Shown here: positions 5,112 through 5,765 of the stretch, piece by piece
Layout of the letters: every line of letters starts with the position of its first letter
Numbering within the stretch: position 1 is the first letter of the stretch
Origin: an uncultured Eubacteriales bacterium
GTDB taxonomy: Bacteria; Bacillota; Clostridia; Oscillospirales; CAG-382
DNA length: 5,765 bases
NCBI GenBank assembly: GCA_900550505.1
Contig: URSI01000084.1
Coordinates: 1 to 5,765, forward strand
Direction of reading: 5' to 3'
Translations under genes and position numbers: made by a program
The notes under the pieces: generated by a model
The model's input: the letters and a program-made list of their open reading frames with translations, nothing else
Database searches by the model: none
What the model was told of the DNA's origin: nothing

Positions 5112-5765
5112 TTAGATAAGCTCTGTCCAATCCAAATAATTCATATGAGGATCTGCCAACACAAGTTCGCGCAGGAGCTTCAAATGACCACTTCCGATTA
5201 GTAGAAGGATACGGTCACCATCTTCTGCCAAATTTTGCAGGTTGGAATATATCATCAAATTCCGTTCGTACCATTGAAGCAGAAGCCGAGTTCCTTCGTA
5301 GTTGCCGAGGTTAGCGTTATTCATAGCCATATACATAGTATGATTTGTATAGCTCCATTTTTCGCTGTTGAGAGCGCGAAGTCTTTCTTCCAGGTTGGTT
5401 GCTTGTGATTCAATGGAACATAATTTCTGCCAACATTCTTCGACAGGAATTTGATCCTCGATTGCCGAGGCCAGTTGATCTGACATTTCAATATCTTCGT
5501 CCACGGCATAGACCTGTTGATGGTTCAGGAGCTTTGCTAATCGGAAGGCTATTTGCACCACTTCGTTGTCAGAGAAGAACTGCTCTGTATGCCCGTAAAC
5601 GTCCATAATCTCCCAAGGAATGAGTTTTGTAAATGCTTCATCGGGGAGCGATTTGTAAGAACGGTTGAGCTTTTCTTCGTGACGAATAGGGATCTCAACC
5701 GCAATTTTTGTGGGACGAAGTTTCGAGATACGCTCTATGAATTGTTTAAGCTCCTTCTGCATAGA
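5112..5765 (-). CDS. DUF5694 family protein (TraB/GumN-like), 5' end outside the window
   Basis: The frame is open to the right edge (Ser codon at 5763-5765 before the first Met), so the 217 residues seen are the C-terminal part. From memory of the family, some 30-40 residues are missing, including the usual first strand and the VLLLGTFHF-type motif. Visible family features: LRPTKIAVEIPIR near the start; IAFRLAKLLNHQQVYAVDED, the strand leading to the first acidic residues; a variable helical insert (about residues 95-135 from the Met); then MYMAMNN...YEGTRLLLQWYERNLMIYSNLQ and DRILLLIGSGHLKLLRELV with the conserved GSGH. The fold is related to TraB/GumN proteins, some of which are putative metal-dependent hydrolases. 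The biochemical role of DUF5694 is not established to my knowledge. Its composition (about 43-45% GC by eye) is lower than in dnaX, which suggests acquisition or a poorly expressed accessory gene. It is followed by the Fe-S protein gene. Confidence 0.8.
   Translation of the reverse strand, partial: SMQKELKQFIERISKLRPTKIAVEIPIRHEEKLNRSYKSLPDEAFTKLIPWEIMDVYGHTEQFFSDNEVVQIAFRLAKLLNHQQVYAVDEDIEMSDQLASAIEDQIPVEECWQKLCSIESQATNLEERLRALNSEKWSYTNHTMYMAMNNANLGNYEGTRLLLQWYERNLMIYSNLQNLAEDGDRILLLIGSGHLKLLRELVLADPHMNYLDWTELI

Noticed and set aside
1..5765. CRISPR array, tRNA, rRNA, insertion sequence or toxin-antitoxin module
   Set aside because: No regularly spaced repeats, no tRNA/rRNA-like sequence, and no transposase, integrase or recognisable toxin pair were seen on either strand.

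Overview
The window looks like a chromosomal segment of a Gram-positive Firmicute, most likely a Clostridia-class gut-type anaerobe of moderate GC. Three things point there: the gene order SRP RNA - dnaX - ybaB - recR, an SRP RNA of the long Bacillus/Clostridium form with an Alu domain, and surface proteins with a C-terminal membrane anchor and a PETGD-type sorting-like motif. Shine-Dalgarno sites are strong (GGAG/AGGAGG) and promoters are close to the sigma-A consensus.

Layout, left to right. (1) 144-896 (+) is one open frame joining an incomplete cytosolic ferritin-like (DUF2383-type) N-terminus to the C-terminal end of a surface protein (Ig-like domain, membrane anchor). It has no signal peptide, and base composition shifts at the joint, so it looks like a recombination or assembly junction. 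(2) A bidirectional terminator at 911-940 separates it from a convergent gene, 965-1729 (-), a secreted, membrane-anchored surface protein with its own consensus promoter at 1768-1796. (3) 1930-4757 (-) is a core housekeeping operon: SRP RNA (about 4451-4751), dnaX (2881-4431), ybaB (2517-2864) and recR (1930-2517). It is driven by a near-perfect extended -10 promoter at 4764-4792. The SRP RNA forms the 5' end of the transcript; its ends pair in a perfect 19-bp helix, and dnaX starts only 19 nt beyond it with no clear terminator between. (4) A terminator at 4831-4872 ends a separate, AT-richer minus-strand pair entering from the right edge: a DUF5694 (TraB/GumN-like) protein, incomplete at its 5' end, followed by a 60-residue iron-sulfur (ferredoxin-like) protein.

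How the genes work together: the central operon joins protein targeting (SRP RNA) with replication (clamp-loader subunit tau), a nucleoid-associated protein and recombinational repair (RecR). YbaB and RecR are translationally coupled by a TGATG overlap. The flanking genes are accessory. I see no CRISPR array, tRNA, rRNA or transposase, and no clear sign of a new multi-gene system. The points most worth following are the chimeric gene at the left, the uninterrupted SRP RNA-dnaX transcript, and the DUF5694/Fe-S pair.
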